NCBI GenBank assembly: GCA_947624685.1
Contig: CANQLJ010000001.1
Coordinates: 1-64,000, forward strand
From: Candidatus Gastranaerophilales bacterium
GTDB taxonomy: Bacteria; Cyanobacteriota; Vampirovibrionia; Gastranaerophilales; Gastranaerophilaceae
Reading direction: 5' to 3'
DNA: 64,000 bases
In this document: positions 48,881 to 56,588 of the stretch, in pieces
How the letters are laid out: every line of letters begins with the position of its first letter
How positions within the stretch are numbered: position 1 is the first letter of the stretch
Position numbers and translations under genes: made by a program
The notes under the pieces: model-generated
Databases searched by the model: none
What the model was told of the DNA's origin: nothing
Seen by the model: only the letters and a program-made list of their open reading frames with translations

Positions 48881-49528
48881 TTGACTTTAGAAGAAATTAT
48901 CAAAAATCGCCATAGCGTAAGACAATATAGCGACAAAAAAATCCCCCCGGAAGATTTAAAAAAGATTCTAAATGCAGGCTATTTGGCGCCTTCTTGGATG
49001 AACAGCCAGCCATGGAAATTTATTTTAGTTCAAAATGATTCCGCAAAAGAACTTTTATCAAAATTATCCAATAACCAGCCCCATGTTAAAAATGCCGCTG
49101 CGGTAGTTGTCTGCGTTGCGGATAAAAAAGGGTGGGATAAAGAAATTTTTGGTGAAGTTTTGAAAAAAAGAGGAATGGAAGAAGCGGGAATTGAAAGAAT
49201 TTTATCTATTCCTATGTTTTATCCTAAACTGTTAGGTGAAGAAAGGTTGCTTTTAAGAACAGTTGAACAAGTTACCTACGCGGTATCTTATATGATGCTT
49301 CAAGCTTATGAATTGGGGGTCGATTCTTGTATCATTGGCGCTATTGAAAACGAAGCAACTGTTATAAATCACCCCGACATTGTAAAAGAAGTAAATGAAA
49401 CATTGAATCTAAATCAAGATGATGTAATTATTACAATGATAACTCTGGGTTATGAAAAAGAAAAAACGCCCCCAAATAAACAAAGAAAAGATTATGATAA
49501 GGTAGTTTTCTTTGAAAAAGTGAATTAG
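48881..49528 (+). CDS. Nitroreductase family FMN enzyme
   Basis: The 215-residue protein has the family start IIKNRHSVRQYSDKKIPPEDLKKILNAGYLAPSWMNSQPWKFILV with the FMN-binding Arg-x-Ser-x-Arg, then AAAVVVCVADK, and YAVSYMMLQAYELGVDSCIIGAI near the end. It reduces nitro compounds or quinones with NAD(P)H. The TTG at 48881 was chosen because AAGGAGG lies seven bases ahead of it; the longer in-frame GTG start at 48851 has no site. It directly follows the helicase. Confidence 0.85.
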   Translation: MTLEEIIKNRHSVRQYSDKKIPPEDLKKILNAGYLAPSWMNSQPWKFILVQNDSAKELLSKLSNNQPHVKNAAAVVVCVADKKGWDKEIFGEVLKKRGMEEAGIERILSIPMFYPKLLGEERLLLRTVEQVTYAVSYMMLQAYELGVDSCIIGAIENEATVINHPDIVKEVNETLNLNQDDVIITMITLGYEKEKTPPNKQRKDYDKVVFFEKVN

Positions 49529-49555
49529 ATTAATTAATTTAATTAAAAAGCGTTA

Positions 49556-49588
49556 AAAAAAGAGGATTCAAATTAATCCTCTTTTTTA
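49556..49588. terminator. Shared terminator of convergent genes
   Basis: A hairpin AAAAGAGGATT / AATCCTCTTTT followed by T lies between the nitroreductase stop and the end of the leftward gene. It overlaps the 3' end of that gene and can end transcription in both directions. Confidence 0.75.
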
Positions 49589-50310
49589 ATATCTTCGGTA
49601 GGCTCATTTTTGACCTTTTTTATTTTTTTAGCCTTAACTTTTTTTGTTTCAACTCCGCTTTCATCTTCTATATTTTGTTCTTGTTTAACTTCATTAAGTT
49701 CCTTTTGGCGCTCAAGCTCGCTTTCTCTTGTCGGTTTTACGACAAAATAAAACGTATCGCCTTTTTTGAGTGATATATCTTCGCCATATTCGATATAAGA
49801 TAAAACCGAATCGTCATAGACTTGTTTTACGCCCGATTTTAATCTGTTATCTTCGGGGTTTTCGATAACTCCATCCACAAAGCTCAAACCGTAAGAGATT
49901 CCTTGGAACAAAAGATGGTCTCCCACAAAGCCTGCTGTCTTTTTAACGACATTTTTAGGAGAAACGTCTTTGACTTTTTCTTTGTTTAAGACGGATTTTG
50001 CGTATCTTCCCGTTAAATCCGAAGCGATTTTATGGGTGCCTTCGCTATCTTCGTAACTCACTATATTAAAATAGGCTTTTGCGTCTTGCTTTGCTCTTTT
50101 TGGGTCTTTTGTTTTTTGTAAGGTACAATGGATAATATCCCCTTTAATTAAAAATATTCCATCCATATGAGCGTCTTCAATGACTTGGGCGCTAAAATTT
50201 TTCTTGGGTTTAGTTGAATCAAAATCTTCAAGCGCCATTAAATGGATGTTATCAGCCGCAAACGCGATAAGATTCAACATAAAAAGAAACGTAAAAATAA
50301 TCTTTTTCAT
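49573..50310 (-). CDS. Secreted hypothetical protein with signal peptide
   Basis: The 245-residue protein starts with a signal peptide (MKKIIFTFLFMLNLIAFA, cleavage after AFA-AD) and continues beta-rich, with KGDIIHCTLQKTKDPKRAKQDAKAYFNIVSYEDSEGT and a KKGDTFYFVVKPT segment, then a charged tail (KAKKIKKVKNEPTEDIKKED). No family is certain. It is likely periplasmic or surface exposed; the other secreted protein at 54.1-54.8 kb has a similar design and may be related in role. Confidence 0.6.
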   Translation of the reverse strand: MKKIIFTFLFMLNLIAFAADNIHLMALEDFDSTKPKKNFSAQVIEDAHMDGIFLIKGDIIHCTLQKTKDPKRAKQDAKAYFNIVSYEDSEGTHKIASDLTGRYAKSVLNKEKVKDVSPKNVVKKTAGFVGDHLLFQGISYGLSFVDGVIENPEDNRLKSGVKQVYDDSVLSYIEYGEDISLKKGDTFYFVVKPTRESELERQKELNEVKQEQNIEDESGVETKKVKAKKIKKVKNEPTEDIKKED

Positions 50311-50383
50311 CTATAACCTATAAATAAATTCTTCCAACAAAAATATTCTATATTATTTTTTATTTTCAATCAACAAAAAATAA

Positions 50384-50416
50384 AAAACTGCCCGAAAATA
50401 TATATTTTTGCGGGCA
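50384..50416 (-). terminator. Terminator of rnpB
   Basis: A hairpin CTGCCCG / CGGGCAG with an A/T-rich interior follows the RNase P RNA on the - strand and is followed by a run of T. Confidence 0.8.
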
Positions 50417-50985
50417 GAAAGTCGGTTATAAGCCGGGTTCTGTATTAAACGGTCATTTATCTGAGCGTTTTTTCTTGTAAAATTTCACAAAACGAGTTGC
50501 AAAATCGGAAATAGCACCTTTTTACAAATTCAAACTTGCAGCCGATCGGGGTTTACCTTGCCTGATATTTCACAATATCAGCGGTGAGCTCTTACCTCGC
50601 CTTTGCACAATCGCTGTTTAAAAACAGCATCCTTTTTCTGTGGCACTTTCCTCACCCTCGCGGGCACTTGGGTTTCCCAAGCAAATTGCTATTTTGGCTG
50701 CCCGGACTTTCCTAACCCGAAAAGCAGCGAGCCTTAGTCCATGAAATGGACTTGGCGAGCGCTTTGAGCGGCACAAGTGTGTGACGAGAGCGCCGAAAGC
50801 GACAGAGCTTTTGGCGTCTCGAGAAACCGTACTAAGGCGCCGTAGGGCATCGAGTTTTAACGAGATGCCCACAGGCGCTAACCCGGCAAATTTACACATC
50901 TTGTGTCACTACACAATCTTCCCAAGAACGCACAAGCGCTCTAAGGTTCGCACCGACACAGGTTCGACCGTCAGCCGACTTTTTT
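50412..50985 (-). ncRNA. rnpB: RNase P RNA with enlarged P3 region
   Basis: This RNA cleaves tRNA 5' leaders. On the - strand P1 is AAAGTCGG at the 5' end against CCGACTTT at the 3' end, with the diagnostic GGAAAGTCCGGGCAGCC and, further on, GTGAGGAAAGTGCCACAG, ACAGAACCCGGCTTATAACCGAC and the AGGTAAACCCC region. The whole RNA is about 570 bases, far longer than the usual 350-450, because roughly 200 extra bases separate P1/P2 from the P4 strand. The insert is GC-rich and forms long hairpins. Confidence 0.9.
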
Positions 50986-51120
50986 AAACTTTAATGTACA
51001 ACTTATAACAAACCATATCGTAACATAAAATCAAAAAAAATTGGCACAATTAGTGGAGCTAAATAATATTTAATAATGTATAATACAATCGCGATGGTAG
51101 CAAATTAGGAAAAGGATACT
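50986..51120. promoter_or_regulatory. Divergent control region of rnpB and hppA
   Basis: The 135-base gap holds TATAAT at about 51077-51082 for the rightward gene, with GGAAAAGGA as the ribosome site. No clear promoter can be named for rnpB in the other direction. Confidence 0.45.
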
Positions 51121-53544
51121 ATGAAAAAATCATTTAAAAGTGTTTTAACACTTCTTTCTCTTTTATTTTCCGCGCTCCCAATCTTTGCAAGCGAAGCAAA
51201 TTTAGTCGTGCCCGATATTAAATCGGACGAATTAAGCTATAAATTGCTTCTTATAGGTATTGGGATTTGCGCTTTGGGGGCGGTATTCGGTTTAATTGAA
51301 TTTTTTAAAATCAAAAAAATCAAAGTGCACCCCTTGATGGAACAAGTAGGAAAAACAATATTTGAAACATGCAAAACTTATTTAATTCAACAAGGAAAAT
51401 TTTTAATACTTTTAGAAGTGATAATCGCGCTTTGTATCGCTTATTACTTCGGATTTTTGGAAAAGATGAATTTTTCAAGTGTTTGTTTGATTCTTCTTTG
51501 GTCAATAATCGGTATTTTAGGTTCATATTTTGTCGCATGGTTTGGTATAAGAATTAATACTTTAGCAAACGCAAGAACATCGTTTTTATCCTTGCGCTCA
51601 AAACCGATTAATTGTCTTAATGTTCCCTTGAAAGCAGGGATGAGCATAGGCGTGTTATTAGTTAGCGTCGAATTGCTTTTAATGTTAATTATATTATTAT
51701 TCATCCCGGGGCATCTGGCAGGAGCTTGCTTTATCGGTTTTGCAATCGGAGAAAGCCTTGGAGCATCGGCTCTAAGGGTAGCCGGGGGGATTTTTACAAA
51801 AATTGCCGACATAGGTTCGGATTTAATGAAAATTCAATTCGGAATTAAAGAAGATGACCCAAGAAACCCGGGCGTTATCGCCGATTGCACGGGAGATAAC
51901 GCGGGAGATTCCATAGGCCCTTCTGCTGACGGTTTTGAAACCTATGGCGTAACAGGCGTTGCTCTTGTAAGCTTCATTTTGTTAGGGGTATTCCCGCAAT
52001 ATCAAATTCAGCTTTTAGCTTGGATATTTACAATGAGATTTTTAATGATTGTGACTTCCGTCATTTCTTATTGGTTTAATAACGTAAGAACCTGTATCTA
52101 CGCTAAAAGATGCGAAAAAAATAATAAAAGATTTGATTTTGAAGTGCCGTTATCAAAACTCGTTTGGCTCACTTCATTGTTGTCAATCTTGATGACTTTT
52201 GGCGTATCAAAATGGCTCTTGGAATCTTTGGGAAATAGTTTATGGGCAATATTTGCTCTGATTATTTCTTGCGGAACATTAGGAGCAGCGCTGATTCCGG
52301 AAGCAACAAAGATATTTACTTCGCCCAAAGCTAAACACACAAACGAAGTCGTAACGGCTTCAAAAGAAGGCGGAGCTTCTTTAACAATCTTATCAGGGAT
52401 AGTTGCAGGGAATTTCTCGGGCTTTTGGATTGGTGCAATCATCGTATTATTAATGGGTATAGCATATTTTGCAAGCCAATATATAACAGATATTATGATT
52501 TACCCGTCCGTATTTGCTTTTGGTCTTGTGGCATTCGGCTTTTTGGGAATGGGCCCCGTGACAATTGCGGTAGACAGCTACGGCCCTGTTACGGATAACG
52601 CTCAATCGGTCTATGAATTATCATTAATCGAACAAACTCCCGATATTCAGCTTCAAATTGAAAAGGCATACGGCTTTAAACCCGATTTTGAAAATGCAAA
52701 AAGATACTTGGAAGAAAATGATGGCGCGGGTAACACCTTTAAAGCAACATCAAAACCTGTTCTTATCGGAACAGCAGTAGTTGGGGCTACCACAATGATA
52801 TTTTCTCTTATTCTTGTAATTCAACAAACGCTTGGAATAACACCTGAAAGCATATTGAATATGTTAAATCCCTATACATTGCTTGGCTTCATCGCAGGCG
52901 GTGCGGTAATCTATTGGTTCTCGGGCGCTTCGATGCAAGCTGTTACAACGGGGGCATATTCCGCTACCGAATACATTAAAAATCACATCAAATTAGGCGA
53001 AGCGGACGATAAAAAAGCAAACCTTGAAAATTCAAAAGAAGTCGTAAAAATCTGCACGCAATACGCTCAAAAAGGTATGTTTAATATCTTTGCGGCATTA
53101 TTTTCCTTTGCTTTAGCGCTTGCGTTTTTGTCTTCGCCATCTTCGAGCAACAACTCGGCCGTTGCATTTTTCATAAGTTATCTTATTGCAATTGCTGTTT
53201 TTGGGCTTTTCCAAGCAGTCTTTATGGCAAACGCAGGCGGATGCTGGGATAACGCTAAAAAAATCGTTGAAGTGGATTTAGACCAAAAAGGAACACCTTT
53301 GCATGATGCAACTGTTGTGGGCGACACTGTGGGAGATCCTTTTAAAGACACATCATCGGTTGCAATGAATCCGATTATTAAATTTACGACGTTATTTGGG
53401 CTTTTGGCGATGGAAATTGCCATAAGCGAACACTTCAGGCAAGTCTCAAAAATCGCAGGCGTTGTATTTTTAATCATTGCACTATATTTTGTCGTTCGCT
53501 CATTCTATGCAATGAGAATCCCAAAAAGAAAAGAACAGCAATAA
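51121..53544 (+). CDS. hppA: Membrane-bound H+-translocating pyrophosphatase
   Basis: The 807-residue protein hydrolyses pyrophosphate and pumps ions out. The signatures are DIGSDLMKIQFGIKEDDPRNPGVIADCTGDNAGD (substrate-binding loop), MGPVTIAVDSYGPVTDNAQSVYE, and DATVVGDTVGDPFKDTSS. In GAGNTFKATSKP a Lys is present where K+-dependent enzymes have Ala, so it is K+-independent by that rule. The phrase DCTGDNAGDSIGPSADGFETYG marks the divergent clade found in a few phyla. A signal-like start and about 15-16 membrane segments are visible. Confidence 0.92.
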   Translation: MKKSFKSVLTLLSLLFSALPIFASEANLVVPDIKSDELSYKLLLIGIGICALGAVFGLIEFFKIKKIKVHPLMEQVGKTIFETCKTYLIQQGKFLILLEVIIALCIAYYFGFLEKMNFSSVCLILLWSIIGILGSYFVAWFGIRINTLANARTSFLSLRSKPINCLNVPLKAGMSIGVLLVSVELLLMLIILLFIPGHLAGACFIGFAIGESLGASALRVAGGIFTKIADIGSDLMKIQFGIKEDDPRNPGVIADCTGDNAGDSIGPSADGFETYGVTGVALVSFILLGVFPQYQIQLLAWIFTMRFLMIVTSVISYWFNNVRTCIYAKRCEKNNKRFDFEVPLSKLVWLTSLLSILMTFGVSKWLLESLGNSLWAIFALIISCGTLGAALIPEATKIFTSPKAKHTNEVVTASKEGGASLTILSGIVAGNFSGFWIGAIIVLLMGIAYFASQYITDIMIYPSVFAFGLVAFGFLGMGPVTIAVDSYGPVTDNAQSVYELSLIEQTPDIQLQIEKAYGFKPDFENAKRYLEENDGAGNTFKATSKPVLIGTAVVGATTMIFSLILVIQQTLGITPESILNMLNPYTLLGFIAGGAVIYWFSGASMQAVTTGAYSATEYIKNHIKLGEADDKKANLENSKEVVKICTQYAQKGMFNIFAALFSFALALAFLSSPSSSNNSAVAFFISYLIAIAVFGLFQAVFMANAGGCWDNAKKIVEVDLDQKGTPLHDATVVGDTVGDPFKDTSSVAMNPIIKFTTLFGLLAMEIAISEHFRQVSKIAGVVFLIIALYFVVRSFYAMRIPKRKEQQ

Positions 53545-53574
53545 TTTTGCCAAAATAAAATAAACAAATAAATT

Positions 53575-53610
53575 AAAACCCTCTTTAGAACAAAATCTTT
53601 AGAGGGTTTT
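53575..53610 (+). terminator. Terminator of hppA
   Basis: A hairpin AAAACCCTCT / AGAGGGTTTT lies about 30 bases after the stop, and the following sequence is T-rich. Confidence 0.75.
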
Positions 53611-53693
53611 GATTATAAAAAATTTACATAATATCGCTTTTTAATTTAGTTATGCAATAATAATTATTGAAACTGTCGAATTAGAATTAGGTA

Positions 53694-54167
53694 ATGAAAA
53701 AGAATTTAAAAAGAATTTTTCTTATGGTTTTTGGGCTTTATTGCCTTTATCTTGCTCTTTGCGCCATATTATCCCCCATAATGGCTCATATACATCAATA
53801 TGATTTATCCGCAAAATTAACGGCATTATTTATGTTCAATTGTCATCAACGACCCGAGAGAACCTTTTGGATATTTGGTTATCCGATGGCGCTTTGCGCA
53901 AGATGTTTTGGAACATATTTAGGATGCGCCGTCTCATGTTTTTTAGAATTATTTAATAAATTAAACATAAATAAAAATGTCATTATCGCTCTTATAATAT
54001 TTTCTTTCGGAGACGTTTTAATAAATTTTATTATAAAAGGGTTTAATTCGGGCAATTTTGTTCGTTTTTTCGCGGGAATTTGTCTTGGAATCGTAATAGT
54101 TAAAATAATATCATATTTATTTAATTTGAAAGGGAAAAATAATGAAGTTAAAGAAAAGCATTGCTAA
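53694..54167 (+). CDS. DUF2085 family membrane protein
   Basis: The 157-residue protein has the DUF2085 pattern: FNCHQRPERTFWIFGYPMALCARCFGTYLGCAVSCF near residue 48, a His and four Cys in fixed spacing that suggest metal binding, and four membrane segments. The function is unknown. It overlaps the next gene by 26 bases, so the two are probably translated together. Confidence 0.78.
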   Translation: MKKNLKRIFLMVFGLYCLYLALCAILSPIMAHIHQYDLSAKLTALFMFNCHQRPERTFWIFGYPMALCARCFGTYLGCAVSCFLELFNKLNINKNVIIALIIFSFGDVLINFIIKGFNSGNFVRFFAGICLGIVIVKIISYLFNLKGKNNEVKEKHC

Positions 54168-54771
54168 TTTTTTAATAATTGTACTATCACAAATTTATTT
54201 CATCCCGCTTCAAGCGGCAATTGCCATACAAAAAGATATGACATTATATGAATTTTTAAAAACTACCGACAGCAACAAAGTTATGGCAAGCTATAAATAC
54301 CCATCCTTAAAACTCTCGGCTAATGCACCGGGCAAATCAACTCTGAGCGCCCATACACCGATTGTAGTTAAAAGCATTGAAACAATCTCTACAAAAACAA
54401 TCACAAGCGGTCAAAGCGTCAATTTTGTTACGGTAGGAGATGTGAAAGATGAAAAAGGCAACATATTAATTACATCAGGCACACCGGTAAGTGCGACGGT
54501 TAATTTTGCAAAATCAAAAGATTTAATCGGAAAAAGCGGAGAATTGACAATCAACGACTTTCACACAACGGCGGTGGATGGGACATATATCCCCTTGTCG
54601 GGTTCAATTTCAAATTCGCCCGATGATAAAACAACTCTATCCGTGGTTTTAAGCGTTATTGTTTGCTTTTTGTTTTTGTTAATGAAAGGGGAAGATGCCC
54701 AACTTGTTGAAGGAACAACAAAAACTGTCTATACAATATCTGAAACATATATAAAAACAAACAATATTTAA
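54142..54771 (+). CDS. Secreted or membrane-anchored hypothetical protein
   Basis: The 209-residue protein has a signal peptide (LKKSIANFLIIVLSQIYFIPLQAA), a beta-rich central domain (KTITSGQSVNFVTVGDVKDEKGNILITSGTPVSATV) and a C-terminal membrane segment (TLSVVLSVIVCFLFLLMKG). The pattern of an edge-on beta domain with the phrase GQSVNFVTVGDV hints at a surface or envelope structural role. It overlaps the DUF2085 gene. Confidence 0.55.
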   Translation: MKLKKSIANFLIIVLSQIYFIPLQAAIAIQKDMTLYEFLKTTDSNKVMASYKYPSLKLSANAPGKSTLSAHTPIVVKSIETISTKTITSGQSVNFVTVGDVKDEKGNILITSGTPVSATVNFAKSKDLIGKSGELTINDFHTTAVDGTYIPLSGSISNSPDDKTTLSVVLSVIVCFLFLLMKGEDAQLVEGTTKTVYTISETYIKTNNI

Positions 54772-54811
54772 ACAATACAAAATATTTAAAAATTTATGCT
54801 AGAATATTAAA

Positions 54812-55408
54812 ATGGAATACACAAAACCACTTGCAAAATTAATAGAACACTTTCAAAAACTGCCTTCAATCGGCCCAAAAAGCGCAATGCGCCTTGCTTT
54901 ATATGTAATTAAAATGAGCGAAAACGAGGTTAGAAATTTTTCTCAAGCCTTAATTGATGCCAAAACTCAAATTTCTTATTGCAAAGAGTGTTTCAATATG
55001 TCATGCGCTTCACCTTGCGAAATTTGTTCAGACCCTTCAAGAAACAGAAGTGTTATCTGCGTTGTAAGTGAAACAAAAGATTTAATTGCAATAGAAAAAA
55101 CAAACGAATACCACGGACTCTACCATGTGCTTCAAGGTTTAATTTCGCCTATTGACGGTATCGGCCCAAATGATATAAGAATTAAAGAACTGTTATTAAG
55201 AATCAATCAAAATGATATAAAAGAAGTGATTCTCGCCATCAACCCATCCGTTGAAGGCGAAGCGACGAGCCTTTATCTTGGGAAATTATTAAAACCTTTT
55301 AATATAAAAATCACAAGAATTGCCTTTGGGCTTCCTTTGGGATGTGAACTTGAATATGCCGATGAAATGACACTGGCTAAGGCTCTTGAAGGCAGAGTCG
55401 AAGTATAG
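54812..55408 (+). CDS. recR: Recombination protein RecR
   Basis: RecR loads RecA on DNA gaps as part of the RecFOR pathway. The 198-residue length is normal. It has the helix-hairpin-helix near KLPSIGPKSAMRLALYV, the zinc finger Cys57-Cys60 with Cys69-Cys72, and the Toprim domain (VICVVSETKDLIAIEKTNEYHGLYHVLQG, with GIGPNDIRI and LAINPSVEGEATSLYL). The start ATG is 40 bases after the preceding stop, beside an AT-rich promoter-like stretch. Confidence 0.95.
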   Translation: MEYTKPLAKLIEHFQKLPSIGPKSAMRLALYVIKMSENEVRNFSQALIDAKTQISYCKECFNMSCASPCEICSDPSRNRSVICVVSETKDLIAIEKTNEYHGLYHVLQGLISPIDGIGPNDIRIKELLLRINQNDIKEVILAINPSVEGEATSLYLGKLLKPFNIKITRIAFGLPLGCELEYADEMTLAKALEGRVEV

Positions 55409-55425
55409 TTAAACAACAAATAAAA

Positions 55426-56037
55426 TTATTTCATATCCAAAAGTTTTTTTGTTCTGGTGTTAAGGTTTTCATAGTGAATATTGACGTTTTTTTGTTCGCT
55501 GTGGGGGATGTCAGATACTTCTATAATTTGTTTTTCTTGGCCGCTTGAAAATTTAGTTATTTTTGATATGTTTTTTGCTTTTCGATTTTTAGCATAATCC
55601 AAGGGAGAATTTTTTGATGAGACTTTGTTTTTTTGGATTTTTGCCGTTGCTTTTTTGTTGTTATAAAAATCGCTTTTATAGTAGGTTATGCTGTTGTTTT
55701 CGATTTTAACGGGTTTAGAATTGTCAAAAAAAACATTTGATTCAAGGATATTCCAATCGATTTGGTTATTTTTTAATATGACTAATTTATAGCCTTGAAT
55801 GTTGTAAAAATTTCCGGATTTGATAATCCCAATAATGTCATTGTTACCGTCGTTATTAATATCATAAAAATAGCTTGAGACTTCAAAATTGTCGTTTGGC
55901 ATTTCGTCTTTTATAAAGTCATATAAAATTTTATTCGATAATTCGTCGCCTTCTTTTGAAAAATCAAAATTTTGAGCATTCGCAAAAGAAAACAAACTCA
56001 TTATTGAACAAAAAAATAAAACAAACGACTTTTTCAT
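55426..56037 (-). CDS. Secreted hypothetical protein
   Basis: The 203-residue protein has a signal peptide (MKKSFVLFFCSIMSLFSFANA) and a basic, lysine-rich C-terminal half. Near residue 61 it has FYDINNDGNNDIIGIIKSGNFYNI, which resembles calcium-binding dockerin- or EF-hand-like loops (DINNDGNND). This suggests a calcium-binding exported protein; the family is unknown. Confidence 0.6.
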   Translation of the reverse strand: MKKSFVLFFCSIMSLFSFANAQNFDFSKEGDELSNKILYDFIKDEMPNDNFEVSSYFYDINNDGNNDIIGIIKSGNFYNIQGYKLVILKNNQIDWNILESNVFFDNSKPVKIENNSITYYKSDFYNNKKATAKIQKNKVSSKNSPLDYAKNRKAKNISKITKFSSGQEKQIIEVSDIPHSEQKNVNIHYENLNTRTKKLLDMK

Positions 56038-56155
56038 AATTTGATAATATCATATTTTAAATTATTTTGGCAAAAAATTTTATTTTGATTTGTTGTATTA
56101 AAAAATATTGTTTTTATCTTGAAAAAATGATATTATTTAACCAGGGTGAGGGAAA

Positions 56156-56566
56156 ATGGTTGATAATCGCGGTATAACTCCTCTAGGGAGCACATATTTC
56201 CAGGCAGATAATGCAAGCGCCAACAAAATGAGCGAAGAAAAAAACGGTCAGGGCGGGGAATATTTTGCCCAAGAAATGCAGGAGGAAGAAAACGAACAAA
56301 GCCAAAAAGACTTCTATCAAGACCGCTCCGCGCAATTAAGGGCTTCTTTAAACGGGCTTGCGATGGCAAATGCCGCTTCGGTAATTTTTCAAAAGAAATT
56401 TAAAGAAAAGAAGCTTGAAGAAAAAAGATTAGAAGAAAATAAATTTGAAAAAGAAACCGAAAATCAAAAAGTCTCAAACCCAATAAACCCAACAAACCCA
56501 ATAAACCCTCAACTGAATCAAATTGAACCCCCGATTGAGCCAATTAATCAAGAGAATTTTAATTGA
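56156..56566 (+). CDS. Hypothetical low-complexity protein
   Basis: The 136-residue protein has no signal peptide. It is rich in Glu, Gln and Asn, with a coiled-coil-like stretch (KKFKEKKLEEKRLEENKFEKE) and a Pro/Asn/Ile tail in which INPTNPINP-like units repeat. Nothing identifies its function. A Shine-Dalgarno-like AGGGTGAGGG lies before the ATG. Confidence 0.5.
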   Translation: MVDNRGITPLGSTYFQADNASANKMSEEKNGQGGEYFAQEMQEEENEQSQKDFYQDRSAQLRASLNGLAMANAASVIFQKKFKEKKLEEKRLEENKFEKETENQKVSNPINPTNPINPQLNQIEPPIEPINQENFN

Positions 56567-56588
56567 CAGCCTTTAATTTTTAACTGTC

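Noticed and set aside
50618-50987. ORFs over the RNase P RNA
   Set aside because: They fall within the conserved structured RNA and have no initiation signals.
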